Below, piece by piece: positions 10,741 through 23,662 of a stretch of 54,813 bases of DNA. This DNA comes from Alectoria sarmentosa (taxonomy: Eukaryota; Ascomycota; Lecanoromycetes; Lecanorales; Parmeliaceae): contig WOGZ01000230.1 of NCBI GenBank assembly GCA_009733775.1, positions 1 to 54,813 of the forward strand. The letters run 5' to 3'. The notes beneath the pieces were generated by a model. The model did no database searches and was not told the DNA's origin. It was given only the letters and a program-made list of their open reading frames with translations. The first letter of the stretch is position 1, and each line of letters begins with the position of its first letter. The translations under genes were made by a program, and so were the position numbers.

Positions 10741-13560
10741 CTAGATCGTGCTTGCATCGTTAAATTGGGTAATATTCGTCCGTGGCGTTGGATGAAAAGG
10801 GGAAGAGAACGGAGCATCCCACTGCCGATACGATCCGGGCAGGAAATAGAAATCGTCCACCTCCCCCAGAAACTCCCTCGTCACCCTCCGATGCCGCTCC
10901 AAGTCCGTCTCTTGGCGCACTTGGGGCGTGAAATGCTCTACCTCAATCTCGTTGGCATCATCCTCCGCTTGGGCTTCAGCGCATGCGGCACCTTCCCCTC
11001 TGCTCAGGTTATCGGCCGAATCGTCGACATCGGTCATTTCTTCGTCTGTATCCTCATACGGTGCATTTCCTGGGGATCCAAGGTCTCCACGAGGGCTGAA
11101 ATATTGCTCTCGTGTCTGGGCAGGATCGAAAAGATGGACTTTTTTGGCTCCTCCGCGAGCATGCCGAGTTGGCAGGGGGTGGATTGGATGGCGACTTGTC
11201 CTCATCTCGAACTCTCCGTCGTCTTGGTCTTGGTCTTCCGATAGATGATTATTGCCATCTTCATCGTAGAAACCATCGGAAAGATAGTGTGATGCATATG
11301 GGGTCAAACTCGATCCAACTTCGATTCTTCCTGGCGCTCTGTCCATTACCGATGGATCCTGGTCGTTGATGAGACTCATCGTTGGCTTGGATACTCCCCC
11401 TGTAGCATTACGGCGTCGCTTGCGATACGAAGCTGCCGTGGCTTGACCAAAGTTCTGATCGTCAGCGGAGTCGAGATCGTCGTCGTCGTCTTCACGGGGA
11501 CGCTTTTGTCGGGGAGCTTTTTGCACCATCGCATTGCTCTGTTTCTTCACAGTCTTAGTTGCAACCCTGCTCGTTCTTTTTTTGGTCGATGCTCGAGCTG
11601 AGGGTCCACCGGCTGTGCTAGACTCTGGGAATTGTGCGTCCTTTCCTTTCCTGATCTCGTTCTGCTCCCGAGGCGTGAGATCCCGTCCGAAAGACCGCAT
11701 CGAGTTATCGACCAATTTATCCCCGAAGAGCTTCTCCAAGCCTTCCCCGATAACCTTGGTCTTCCCTTTCTCCGTCCAGCTGAGGAGCCCCTTTTCTTTT
11801 CGGAAGCGGAACATGCGCATGTTGCACACCACGTTCGGATCCGGCGCTTCGATTATCACCTCGATGTCCCCAGTGTCTTTATCTTTCTTGGTCTTCTCGA
11901 TCACGCTCGGCATGCGAGCGATGACTGTCCATCGTCAGTATATCAGTGTCACGCAAAGCAGAAGCGCACTCACAGTCTTTATACTCGAGATGTGGATTCT
12001 GCCGGGACATGATCTCGAGTTTGTATCCTTGCGTCTTCGAGGAGAGCGTTGCGGGGAGCTGGGACCAATCCTTGACGGGGTCGTCGTTCGGATCGAGAAC
12101 GATCATGCCTTTGAACCGCATGAACCCCGGGTCATCTCTTGGCCGGGGATTATTCTTCTCGTCTTCGTTGTAGCGCCAGCAGATCTCTGGGAGATGCGCG
12201 CGATCGGAATCCCAGTCTGCATGCTCGATCTTGAAAGCCGTCTCATCATTCAATCCCGTGCCTACCGGATCTGGGTCACCTAATGGCTATCAGTAATCAC
12301 ATCACGGAGTGGAGTCGTGCGGTAACTTACGATAGCTCATTCTTAGTTGGGTCGCTAGACGATTTTGCTGATCGATTAGCTCACGTCTGCAATCATCCAT
12401 CCGGACAGCGGGCTCTATTCCTCGTTAGACCGGCATACATCATGGAAGGATGACTTACCCCACTGCTGAACCACTTCATCAGAGTCAGGAAGACATTCGA
12501 GTTGGCCATTTCTGAACCGTGTCTGGCCTTTCGCCTTGGACTTGGCTGGCTTCTTTTCCTCGTTGGGCCCTCTAGCCTTGGTAGCCCTCTTCTTCTTTTT
12601 GGCTTTCTCTGCTTCTTTATCGAAGGAAATAAAATGGGAACGTGGCTCTAGATCGATAGGACCAATCTCAGGACGGCTTCCGTGCTCGCTTTCAGCGAAA
12701 CTCGTCGTAGGGCGAGAGGCAGCATATGCGTTTGAAGAAGCAGCCAAGTATGGCGATGGGCCATGCATAGTTGCGGCCTTTTGCACATAGGCCGCATACT
12801 GACGATCTTGACTCGACTCGAAAGCGCCATGCTGTTGGCCTTGGGACGAGAATTGATCCTCTAGCATGGACGAATGGGGAAAGTCGGGATAGATCTGTGG
12901 TGGAGGAAAAGTCTCGTTCCCAAACTTGCCTTGCGATGGCCCATGTCTTGAGAAGTCCGACTTGCGTGCGTCATATGAAGGTAAATAGGACTTTGCGTAT
13001 CCTTCATAGTCATTGGAGACATGTTGCTGGGCCGATGGCTGTTGCTGATTGAAACCCAGCTGGCTATGTCTCGAGCCTTGACTGTAGGGACCATTACCGC
13101 CGTGTCTAATTGGTCCCGCTTGCCTCATGCCCTGGTTCCCATAGGCTGGCTTTTGGTAATGACTCCCTGGTGAAGGCACGCTTGGTCTGGCATAGGGGTG
13201 TTGACGGCCGGCCGGCTTCTGATAGCTGAGCTGTTTCACAGGCCGAAATCCGCTAGTATGCTGTTGTTGACGGCTGGCAGGCATTTGATAACTTGACTCT
13301 CGTACAGGTGGTTTCTGGCTGGCGTATTGGTGCTGATGGCTGGGAAATCCTCTTCTATGCGAATGCTGGAGCTGCTGAGGTCCCGCATTGCATTCCTCCT
13401 CTATGCCGTGTTAGTCGATGATTTAGACAGTTTAGGGTTTGCATTACTTACCGGCGAGCTCGTTCATCATCTGCAGGTAGGTTTCCTCGTCTTCCTCGTC
13501 TTCCTCGGCCGGGTATGTGCCAGGCATCTGGTCGTACCAGGACTGCTGTCTTGACGCCAT
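10741..13560 (-). CDS. Family paralog B, unknown function
   Basis: 874 aa. Exons in coding order: 13560-13452, 13400-12459, 12414-12331, 12279-11974, 11924-10741; introns 51, 44, 51 and 49 nt, all GT-AG, every early junction phase 1. The N-terminal 300 residues are Gln/Tyr/Pro/Gly-rich and disordered, then KKKKRATKARGPNEEKKPAKSKAK (NLS-like). Block 1 (TRFRNGQLE) ends at residue 350, the mini-exon covers about 351-378, block 3 reads GMIVLDPNDDPVKDW and LPATLSS, then DFIARMP near 484. Block 4 is CNMRMFRFRKEKGLLSW. The C-terminus has poly-Asp, an SDGFYDEDG motif and acidic runs, and lacks block 5. Paralog E shares a GFYDE motif, suggesting a sister subtype. Probably nuclear; role unknown. Confidence 0.82.
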
Positions 13561-14150
13561 AACGGCCTCTTGTTCGAGCAATAGAAGATACTGATAGCAC
13601 AAGATGTCAGTGCTATGTGGCTCTGGTGAGAGATTGCAGGAATTGCTTTGCGTCGTGAGAGAATTTGTCTTGGAGGTAGGGGAGTGCAAGCGTCCGAACC
13701 AACAATTTGAAAACTTTTGTATCTTTCGCGAGATCGAGGACGAATACTCGAGTCTTCTTGAAGTCAACCAAGCGTTGTTGTTTGTGGAGAATAGGGGTGG
13801 AGACGTTGTCTGTGGAGGAAGTGAAAGCTGCGGGAGGAAAGACAGTGAAGCATACCACCAAGCAGCTTAAGGCTGAAGACCGGCGGGGCTAAGAGAAATG
13901 GGTGTTTGAAGGTCAGAAGTGTTGTTGGTAGTGATGTGTTGGGGAATTTGTGAAAGTGCTTTGTTGATTACGCTCTTTCGAAGAGAGAGAAAGCGGTCCA
14001 AGTCGTTCAATGCTTACCTGGAACAGGGCAAAATTCGACGATCCAAAGGAGACCACTCATCCAACTGAGAGACGCTCTATAGCAGTCAGTCAGAGGTGCT
14101 CCAGCGTTGCAGAGGACTTTGATACTCTTACCCGACCTCGACCCCCTTTC

Positions 14151-14348
14151 CTAACGCTTGGCGGCGCTAACCTCGCTTAAGCACGCCAAGCCTTCGCGTA
14201 TATTTACAAAGTCATGGTTGTGCTGACGGAATCTCAAGGCTCTTGTATTGAGCCATAAGTCACCTAGGCTGGGCGTCAGTTCAGGAACATCATTGGGGTT
14301 TACGCGCGACAGTTGGAAGGCCGCACAGACAAGCTTCGGGTTTTCCAT
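14151..14348 (-). pseudogene. Possible block-4 remnant
   Basis: A 65-codon frame from the ATG at 14348 contains LNTRALRFRQHN followed by EGLACLS. Paralogs C, E and G carry NNRMCRLR, TNRAYRFR and NMHVVRFR at block 4, with a GL..L tail in the same order. The resemblance is short and no neighbouring exons were found, so it may be chance. Confidence 0.2.
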
Positions 14349-15365
14349 ACTCACTCAGTAGGAGCAAGGAATCCAACATGGCCGCGCAAATCGCATTATC
14401 CGATCACGAAATCAAAGCACACGAATCCCCATCTCCGTATGGTCAGGTGCTGATGTACCTCAGCGATAGAGGAAGCATGATATGCGAAAACTTTCAGGGC
14501 CATTCTAAGAGGGTAAACAGGGTCGCGATTGCCCAATCCTGGCTCCTCGTCGATGGCCGTTTGCTATCTTGTGAGTAGCCCGGGTCCATATATCCCCTAG
14601 ACCGACCTAGAGTCTCCTGTGGTCGAAGGAAAAGTTGCAGTGACCATCTAAGTCGGAATGGCTTGTGAAGAAGAATCCTTTTGGTTCGACAAAGTTAATC
14701 AGGAAATCCTCAGATGCCGAGACGTCAATCTTTACCGAATCCCTTGCTTCCGTTCCTGTCCTTTCCTTCCCCTTCAGCATCGCGTCTTCCACCCTCCCCC
14801 CCATACCATAACGACCTCCCATCCCCTCACCCCCCATACTCTGCCATTTTCTCACACCGCGCAAGAGCAGGGCTTCCGAATTACCCCTCAAGAGCCGTAA
14901 ACTACTCCAAAAGCCAATGAAGCTTTGGGGCAGTGCTGTATAGATTTTTTGCAGCCACAGTTTCTCAATCCCTAGTGCTCAACCCTTGGGCTGGGAACCA
15001 AATGAGGCCATATGTCGCCAATTGCGATAGTTGGGATGGATAGCGAGTGCGAGTGCGAGTGTCTTTGAATCATACCAACAAGGCTGGTCTTGCTATCTAT
15101 CTTTCTATCTATATGTATATGTATGTGTAGAGAAAAAAGTAATCAGAAGGGAGGTGTCAGCCGAGAGAGAAGAGAAGAGAAGTCGCACCACGATCGCATG
15201 ATGAGGCTACCATGGCATGCTGGATTTGCTCAATGCTTGCACACAGAACATAAGTAAATAAATAAATAAATTCTGATATGAATCGTTCCATCGATCTACT
15301 CAATCGCATTAAAAATTTGTCAAAAGTCTTGCGCAGGTATTGTATCGTAGCATCTATATAAATAG

Positions 15366-15492
15366 AGCGAGTGAATGAGTGAGTAAGTGAGTGAGTAAGT
15401 GAGTGAGTGAATAAGTAAATAAGTGAATGAGCGAGTGAATGAGTGAGCGAGTAAGTAAGTAAGCGAGTGAATAAGTAAGTAAGTAAATAAGT
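15366..15492. repeat. Degenerate GAGT/GTAA tetranucleotide tract
   Basis: About 127 bp of interleaved GAGT, GAGC, GAAT and GTAA units without interruption of the 4-bp register for most of its length. Confidence 0.9.
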
Positions 15493-15505
15493 CCACGCTG
15501 TATAA

Positions 15506-15532
15506 ATCAATCAATCAATCAATCAATCAATC
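15506..15532. repeat. (AATC)n microsatellite
   Basis: Six to seven perfect AATC units directly after the tetranucleotide tract. Confidence 0.9.
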
Positions 15533-15701
15533 ACTATTGGTATTAGAAAAAAACAGTATCTAATACTACCTTATATATGACAGGATGCGCCTACACTACA
15601 CTACCTTACTTACCACACTACCCTACACTACACTACACTACACCACCAATACTGCGCCCAACTGTGAAATGTGAATTAGCGCAATTAATCGAAAAAAAAC
15701 T

Positions 15702-15722
15702 TCAATTCAATTCAATTCAATT
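15702..15722. repeat. (AATTC)n microsatellite
   Basis: Four AATTC units following an A-run. Confidence 0.85.
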
Positions 15723-15778
15723 TATTCTCCGCGAGCGTTGTTTCAATAGCGTCCGTGTCCGTGTTCTCGGAACTTGCA

Positions 15779-15814
15779 AAGGGTAGGGTAGGGTCAGGTA
15801 GGGTAGGGTAGAGT
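15779..15814. repeat. (GGGTA)n G-rich tract
   Basis: Seven GGGTA-like units with one TCAGGTA interruption. G-triplets at regular 5-bp spacing could form a G-quadruplex. The unit is not the fungal telomere repeat TTAGGG. Confidence 0.8.
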
Positions 15815-16390
15815 AACACGGAAATTGGAGTGCGATTGCTGGCCGCGGAAGAAAGGGGTTGTATACTTATCCAATCGGAGGGGAGGGGGGGGGATTCTTG
15901 CGAGATGGACTTGGACGGAGATTGATTTTTTTGATTTTTTTGATTTTTTTTTTGTGGAAGGGTGGGGCGGGGGGGGGCGAGATTTGGTTTTGAGAGTACA
16001 ATATAATGACGAATGAATGAATGAATTATAAAGGACTTTAGAGTGAGTGGGTCTGAGCTCGTGAGAGGAGATTATTTGGGGTGTTGGTTGGTTCGGCCGC
16101 ATGCATGCTGCGCTTATTCACTGCTAGGCTATCTATCATTCACTTCTTCACCGTGCCTTCATCATTGCCTCCGATTCTCGTGACTTCACGGCATTGCAAG
16201 AGATTTATGTCATTAAATCACGTTCTTATTCACTCCGTATTCTCCCAGTATCGTGTTATAATGTCATTATTCATTCCATACCTTCGCATCATATCACCAC
16301 CGACCTCCGCACTTTTCCAAAAAAAAAACCCCATTCAAAAACCCCTCTCCCCCCCCCCGTCGCGACCGTCCGATCCCCAAAGCCATCCCA

Positions 16391-18523
16391 TCACGGCTCT
16401 CTTGACATCACCAGATGCGGCAATGGCTCGATCGAGTCCACCGGGTACATCCAATGCGATGCAAAGGCGTCCAGGAGCTCCAGCACTTGGTGGAAGTAGC
16501 ATTGATGGCGCGCCGTTGGGGGGCATTCGCTACCGGTGCGGAGGAGATAGTCGACCCTGGTTATTGCGAGCGCGCGGTGTATGTGCTGCGCGTCTTGTTC
16601 GTTTTGTGGGGGAATGGTTCGGTAGTCGATTTGAGCCGCTGGGATGGTGTCTTGGTAATGGAAGGCGCTGGGAGGGGACTCGCGGAGTTTTTGGCGCTTT
16701 GTTGTAGGGGTTTGTCTGCCGTGTTCCGAAGCAGCAGATCGATGCTGATGCCCTTTATCCTCATTTTATTCGAGATTGACATCCGGCCGTGATCTCTTGT
16801 TCTTACTGGGTCTCAACGAGGCCGGCTTGGTCGCACCTTCCGCTCGAATGTATGCTGGTGCCCGGAATCCTTCCTCTGAATCGGTCCTGCCCTTTTTGGT
16901 ACGCGCCCATCCTCCCGCGTTTGCGTCGTGCTTTCCGGCATTGTCTTTCCGCGCTTCTTTGTGCACTTCCTTTGAAAGTTTGCTCAATCCTCGCGTCGAG
17001 TTTGCGTTTTGCGCGGCCGTGGCCATGCGGTTCCACACGTACCACCTCAATGCATTCGTGCCCTTGCGCTCTGTCCAGGCAGGGCAAGAGTTCTCCCATC
17101 GAAGGCGACACATACGGTTATTCAACGTGGATGGTCCGTAAACAGTGCCACGCCAGCATTCTTTGGGTCTATACTTGGTCAGTCTTGGCTCTTCAGTTTA
17201 CTTGAGATCCGTGTCGGGTGTACTGACAGCCTTGCCCAGAAATCGATTACGGTGATCCTGGGAACAAGCTGACGGGTTGCTTCCATCAATGCACCTTCTA
17301 TGTTGGACGAAAGTGTCCACGGAATGTCCCTATATTCATTGATGGGCTGGTTGTCTAGATCAAGGACAACGCGTCCGTCGCCATACACCCATGAAACTTC
17401 ATACGTAGGAGTCTCATGGTCGAGCTTGGCAAACATGTAAAGCACGTCGATGCCGTTCCAGCCGTGGTCGCGCTCAATATCCCAGTCTTTTTGCGTTTCT
17501 AGAAAGGCCGTGACATCGTGTTCGTGCTCTCCACGAGCGCGGGGGCGGCCTTAACCCTTTAGCAAATCATCAATCAATTCTGGCACGAGTATTCACGGTA
17601 GACATCGGCATGGCAGGTCTTGGCCTTGCTGATCAGCTTGTCTTTGATCATGTAATGATATACCGCGGGTACTGTGAAAGTAGGTAAGTCTTGCTCTCCA
17701 TCATACATTACCAGAGCTCTGCTGACGACTTAGTCCATGCTTCTTCGCCTTCTGTCCAGTACTCAAGGACGCCGTATTCATTTTTGCGTACTTGACCTCG
17801 GGGTCCCTGGTTTGAATTAGCTCCACCAGCCACGCCAGCCTTCCTCTTTGCCAGCTTCGATGGAAACTTTGGCGCTTGGTTGTATTAGCGAGGTTGCACA
17901 GGCTGGAAAACGTGTTACTTACGTTCTTGTCGCTTTCTCTTCTGCCTCTTGGCTTCTTCCCAAGCTATGAATATAAGCTACCGGCATGCAGGGTTCCTCA
18001 GGAGGCTGACTCACCGAAATTCCTACCACATATTTCATCCTCCGAGTCCTCTGGAGAGTACTGGCTCCAATCTTCCAGGTCTGGCTGATCTTCATATCCG
18101 ATTGCCAGTGGCAGGCGGCAGTATTGACTGTCCCTGAGGCGATCTTGACTAGGTCTAGAGCAAATTTCGTCGTAGATGCTGTCCACATCCTCAAGAAGCG
18201 TCTCAGGATTATGGGCGTCGGTTGGTAAGAGGGACTCGAGTTGCAGGGCGTCGCACATATGAGACACAACGTTTCCTGTGCCGGTCAATATCAATCTTCC
18301 AATCTCGATGCAGCTAGTTCACCTGCAGATCGCAACCTACCAGCGGTTGGAACTCCAGGTTGATTTCCTGCAGCGTCGGGAAACCCTTTCTCTAGATAAA
18401 CATTACATCTCTTGGTGTTTAAGCGGAGATAAGCATACTATTTGACCCAGGGTGTTGTCCGTGATTCCCACCGACAGACGTGTGCTGATTTGGGATGATA
18501 GGGGGACCTTGTCGATGTGGCAT
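16391..18523 (-). CDS. Family paralog C, unknown function; mutated splice donor
   Basis: Exons in coding order: 18523-18439, 18391-18341, 18275-18015, 17964-17923, 17874-17734, 17671-17597, 17549-17228, 17168-16807, 16752-16391. With these joins the phases close to 566 aa. All family blocks are present: block 1 VRKNEYGVLEYW near 180, PAVYHYMIKDKLI after residue 193, block 3 GRVVLDLDNQPI and IPWTLSSNIEG, then DFWARLP near 325, block 4 NNRMCRLR with NSTRGLSKL, and block 5 from about 487 (CYFHQVLELLDAF, SIEPLPHL). The 62-nt fifth intron starts CTAAGT instead of GTAAGT, and no other GT nearby restores the frame. The last intron (GTAAGA...AAAG, 54 nt) removes an in-frame TAA. C is either a non-canonically spliced gene or a very young pseudogene. 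Confidence 0.72.
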
Positions 18524-19579
18524 GTTGAAGAAACTTTCCGAGTACTAGTGGTTTGATGACTTGGTGAAGATCTGGCATGCAAAGACCGGGCGCACGTGGA
18601 ATATTAGACCTTCGGTGAGATCAAGAGTTTTCCACGCTCGAGAGTGTCAGAGCTGTGTTTCGATGTTGGTTGTACAAGGTTTGAAGGTAGCAGCTACTGA
18701 TGGTGGATTTGAATGACGAAACCACACTGAATGGCTGCTGCGTGATATGAATGAAAGATGAATGAATGAAAGAGAAGGATGGAACTTGGTAAGGATGGCC
18801 AACTGAGCAAGTTCAGATCTAGGCTACCGCGGATCTCATGTCCGATCGCGGCACCGGGCATTTCCGAATATAGGTTTTACGAGGTGATACAAAGAAGTAT
18901 AGGTTCGGAGGAACGCTATAGAGAGATGTGGGCGGCAATTTCAAACAGAACCAAGAATAGAAGAGTTCTGTGAAGAAAGAGCTCGTAAAGCGAGAGGAAA
19001 GCTACAGGCATTGCAAGCTGCCAGAAAGAGTGCCAGTCTTAAGCGCCTGGTGTCTCAATTGTAGCACGACTTGTGGGCATCAAGGCCACCATTTGAGGTG
19101 TCATCGCGTGAAGAGAAACCTACTCCCCTTAGTCGTAAGTTTTGGTATCTTTGGGACTCTTACAGCAGCTAAAACGTGCAGAGGGTTTCTTTAGCAGCGC
19201 GCGCGAAAGGCCCGCGCTAGTTACGTGCTTGGTGTTTACTTACACTGTGGACCGGCGGTACCTAAGTGCCCTTGGTGTGAATTAAGCGGTTCAAATTTCA
19301 GAAGTATGTACTTGATATACTAACGAAAGGCAGATCTTCGCTAACGGGTTGCAAAGTTCTCCGCTTGGCGGACTGGTTGTCTCAAACCAAATGCAATCCT
19401 GATGCACTACTACCCCTACTTTTTTGGAAGATGAGGCTCTCGAGTATCAGATAGTATAGAATGGTCGCATCCCCTTCCATTGCTGTGGTAGAGAGGCTGT
19501 CGATACTAACCTGATCATTGACGATATGCTTGCAACAGAGGTACCAGTCGACTCAACTCTGCTCATGTGAATTTGGCTT
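18524..19579. other. Intergenic between C and D
   Basis: Short open frames on the plus strand (18779-18973, 18970-19194) have no recognisable motif. Nothing else seen. Confidence 0.5.
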
Positions 19580-22021
19580 TTACCATTGGTCCAATCCGCC
19601 GAACACCGGCCCTATTGCTCGCAATTTGACTGGTAGCGAATCCGAAAAAGGCCAGTTCTCTTCCAGGTGTTCCTGAATCTTGCCATACTGCTCAGCGTAG
19701 CTTGCGAGGGAAGAGCTTTCTGGAGGCTCTACCGACATCCAAGATTTGTATTCGGCACGAGTGTAGTCCAGGGCAGAGCGAACAAAGGCAACCTCGGCAG
19801 CGGTGCGTGGTTGGACGTAGCGGAAGTCTCCACTTTGAAAGAAGCTACTCTGCGTATGGGCGTTAATGCCTGGTCGGCCAAGACTATCATTGGTGTTCGT
19901 CATAACGCTAGTTGGCTGTCTCTGACCACCATAGCTCTGCGGCTGCTTTGGACTCTCGATGTATCGCGTCGGGAACTCTGGTGTAACGTTGGGCGAGTAC
20001 GTCATGTTCGAGCGAAGGACGTTCATAGGCTGGGCAAAGGCGCTTTGAGTTCCGAGATGGTATTTCTGATTACGATGCTGGTAATTCCCCCTTAGCATTG
20101 GAGATGTCGTGCTTTGCTGCCTATAATTTCCTGACAAAGTTGACATGTTTGGATTTTGGTTTGCTTCGTGCGAATTTGGCTCGGTCCGGGGGGCTACCAT
20201 GAAAGTGTGGTTGTTGGGATTCCCTAGAGGATCTCTCTTGTCAAAGCTGCTGCCTCCCAAAGGAACGCACCTGCCATAGGTTTGGCTCTCAAAGGCGCCG
20301 TCGCTGTAGGCATATGTTTCTTCGAAGCTAGCGCGCGGGTTGTAGGATTGAGAGATGGAGGTGTGACTGGTGTCTGCATGTCCGCCGAATTCTGACAATG
20401 TATTGGTCTCCCGTGATGGTAGTGTCGGATCCATATAAACAGAGGGATAGGCTCTAAGTCTTGACTGTGCAGTATCATGCTTAGAAGCAGGTTCGTATGA
20501 GATTCCCGGTGAGAAACATGGTTCCTGATTGAGAAAACCACTATTCAGATCGTCCAGACCTAGTCGCGGCCCGGCAGGTTGCAGAGACTTTCTCCCCATT
20601 GCCTTGGGTCCTTGATGGTCATGCTTCGCCGCGAGTGGCTGCTCGGTCTTCTTGGCCCTGGAGCGCTTGAGCCATTGGCTAATGTTCTTTTCTTGCAGCC
20701 AACGTCTAATTCGTTGCGGCAAAGTTGTTACCCCTTGTAGATTCTTGGTACCTGTCGGCGTCTCTCTTGTAGCCGGCATCCGGGCCCTGAAGCTTAAGCA
20801 TACAATTAGCGATTCGGAACGAATCCCGTTTGGAGAATCTTACTCTGCATAAGTCATCTGTGAAGACCGTCGCAAGCCTTCTAACAGCCAAGGTGGGGCT
20901 TGCGTCTCCAGTGTAAGAGGAACCCCTGGAATATCTCGCACGGGAACATCATTGTGGTCTAGCATTATGAGTCCGCTATAGGTCAATGGACCGTATTTCG
21001 GATTGTGAACCCAATCTGCTGGACGTTTCTTCATCGAAAATACATGACGGCCCATCGCGTCCAGTACTGAAGTCAGATCGTCGCTCCAACCATGTGTCAG
21101 AGGGGAATAGCTCGTGTAATTAGTTCCCATCTCTGGCGTCCAAACTACTTTCATCAGCCTTGTTGCTAGGGACTGTATTTTGGATAGCTTACCGGGTGCT
21201 CCAGGTTGTTGAGCGTCCAGGGCTATGAGTTTGGCCCTATAGTTCCGATGATAGCCTGCCGGCTCTACTCGAACATCAGTGTCTGAGTTCTAATATCACC
21301 GCATGGTGTCTCGACTTACTCCACCGATTATCTTCCTCGTCCAACCATTTCACGACTCCGTTCGTCACCCTGACCCTGCGAGCTCTGTAATTAGAGCGGT
21401 CTACCATGTCACCTGATTCCTCGTCACTGTCTGCAGCTTCGGACATTTCCTGGGCTTCTTCTGTTGTGGCATTCTTTGATGATGTGTTCCCTGAAGCAGG
21501 GGACTTCCGCTGCTTCTTCCTGGGCGGCTGACCATGCGCAGCGTCTGCTTGGGTACCAGTATCGCTATTCACGCGTCTCTGCTGGCTCTGGAGGGAAGGT
21601 CTGACGGTCTGGCCATTGTTACGACCTCTGTCAAATCGTGTAGAAGGTGGTCGTGGCAAAATGCTCCTATTCGAAGTCGTTGCTTGAGGCATGTGCTGAT
21701 TATGAGCACCCGTATGATGGGGATGGGTGAGTGTGTCGTATTGCGGTAGCTGCCGGGTTGAGTTTGATTGGGGCTTGGGGCCAGAAGTAACCTTGCTATC
21801 AAGGCCTGTACAATCGCCGTTGGATGGTGAAAGGAGGTTAGGGTCAACTATAGGAACCAAGGGCTGGGATGCCGAAGTATTGTGGCTCGCAAAAGCTCTA
21901 GGAGGGAGACTTGCTGCGTCCGGGTACGTGAATTCTGTCATGCTTGACAGACTCCTGACTATACTGTGTCAGTATGGCCGATATCAAGTGCTGGAACCTA
22001 TCACTTACTTTGGTCATGCAT
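19580..22021 (-). CDS. Family paralog D, unknown function
   Basis: 739 aa. Exons in coding order: 22021-22009, 21958-21320, 21264-21193, 21132-20844, 20786-19580; introns 50, 55, 60 and 57 nt. The first exon encodes only MHDQ plus one base and is joined by a strong GTAAGT...TATAG intron with CTGAC branch site; the alternative start is the ATG at 21941. The N-terminus is Ser/Pro/Asn-rich with PPRKKQRK (NLS-like) and an acidic run. Block 1 VRVTNGVVKWLDEEDNRW ends at 217; the mini-exon gives PAGYHRNYRAKLI; block 3 is GLIMLDHNDVPVRD with VPLTLE; then EARMP near 340. Block 4 is diverged (PQRIRRWLQEKNISQW). Block 5 closes the protein (SYAEQYGKIQEHLEENW). Function unknown. Confidence 0.82.
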
Positions 22022-23662
22022 GAAGATTTGAAAGTCCTCTGCTGTTCTAAAATTTGTCATGAACGACATGCCTGGAAAGTCGGGTGTAATGTGGGTCTAT
22101 CGGATAGTTGTGTCAACAGTTTGGGTGTTATGCTCGTAATCTAATGATGTTAAAGGAGCTCTAGTGTCTGAGAACAGATGAGCTTGGTAGCAGTGACGGT
22201 GATGATGATGATGATGATAATGATAATGACACCTTGTCGAGATGTCACTTATACGCTCACACAAGGTAGGGTCATCTAAAGCTAACTGATGTGCTCGTGA
22301 ACAGGCACTATAAGCAGAATGGGAAGGGCTAAATTCAGCTATTTGATCATGGGAACAAGCCGCCAACAACAGGCGACGATGTGAAGACGCCAAAATGTAT
22401 AGAAGAAACATTGAATGTTTCGAGCATGCGCTCCATGAGCCAAGCAAAAGACGCTATAGTATGCGCCTTGTTTGTGCCTTTGTATCTCCCGAGACGAAAA
22501 AGGAAATCCTGAGGCAGAAAGGAGGAAGGCCAAGTTTCAAGGAGTAGATTTGTGCAGAATTGGACCGGAACACGAGCAACATGTAGCTTATAGGGGGACA
22601 CATCCATGGGCTCCGACAATTCATGTGGCCCCCTCAGTGACCCTATCAGCACCTACGTCTCGGCATGAGATTCCTACGGCGCAGCGCCAAGAATACCTCA
22701 AACCTCAAGGTCGGGCGTCTAAGTACTCTGTTTCACTCGTGTAGGATAGGCCAAGGGACACGATAGGTGATATGGAAGGGAGAACTGAGGTGATGATGCT
22801 CCTAGAATAAAGTAATTCGTTCCAAGTGAAGCAGTATGTATATTTACTAGTCATTAAAGTCACTGCCGATGATCTTGAGGGTTGGTGAACGCGCCATTGT
22901 GAAAAAGGCTCTAAAGGATTAAAAAAAACGCTGCTGCAACCTGCCTTGCGACGACCAAAACCTCTTGGGTTTGCAGGAGGTAAAGTATAAGTTTCAGCAA
23001 TCTGTGAAACAATTCAAGAAAGAACCCCTATTCTTTTTATCAAGGCGGCAAGCGCACGGCCCCCTGCATCTCTGGCAGAGACCCTCGGGCGGAAGCACTC
23101 CAGATGCTACATCTCCCTTGGATGTCGCCTGGGAAGTAGCTGCAATGCACGGCAAGATGTTTTAGGAGCTGCTCAAGCCAAAAGAAGGGTATGACTTGAT
23201 ACAAGTCTTTCTGACTCTATCAAACAGGTATATTCACTGATGTCTAAAGATAGAGAAGGTGGTCGTAAGGTTGTACAAAACGTTGCAACGGATAAACGGA
23301 ATCCTAATCCTTCCTGCTATGTGGAGACTCATCACTCTCCAGCTCGTGGGAGACGACTTCAAACATGGCAACGATGAAAAAATTCCAAGCCCGACCACAC
23401 AGCGATTATGCAGCCAGCGGCAGCTCGCTTCCGCCTCCCCTCAATGCACTCGAGTGCGACCGGTTCCACTGCAACTCCTGCTGATCCTCCACCTTCTCCT
23501 CCTTCTCCTCCTTCTTCCCCTCCTCTTCCTCCTCACCCTCTTTCTGGGCCTTTGAGACGGACGATTCTACACGTCGCCATTAAGAATACCGTTGGGATAA
23601 AAAGGGTGGCGATGTTCGAGACCTCCGTCGATCGAACAAGATACCAAGAAGCTGAAAAGATC
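22022..23662. other. Intergenic between D and E
   Basis: No supported gene. Contains a GAT-type trinucleotide tract near 22200-22228 and a pyrimidine-rich CTCCTT tract near 23486-23550. Confidence 0.5.

Larger units (their letters stand above)
13561..16390. other. Repeat-rich intergenic region between B and C
   Basis: Contains a possible family remnant at 14151-14348 and a dense run of microsatellites from about 15.25 to 16.35 kb. Apparent Ser/Leu/Thr/His repeat reading frames at 15157-15514 are translations of the tetranucleotide repeat. Confidence 0.6.

Noticed and set aside
10423..11244. 273-codon plus-strand open frame
   Set aside because: Antisense to the last exon of paralog B; its composition reflects the complementary strand.
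15157..15514. Minus-strand frames rich in Ser-Leu-Thr-His
   Set aside because: Pure translation of the tetranucleotide repeat.
15779..15814. Interstitial telomere repeat
   Set aside because: The unit is GGGTA, not TTAGGG, and lies among other microsatellites.
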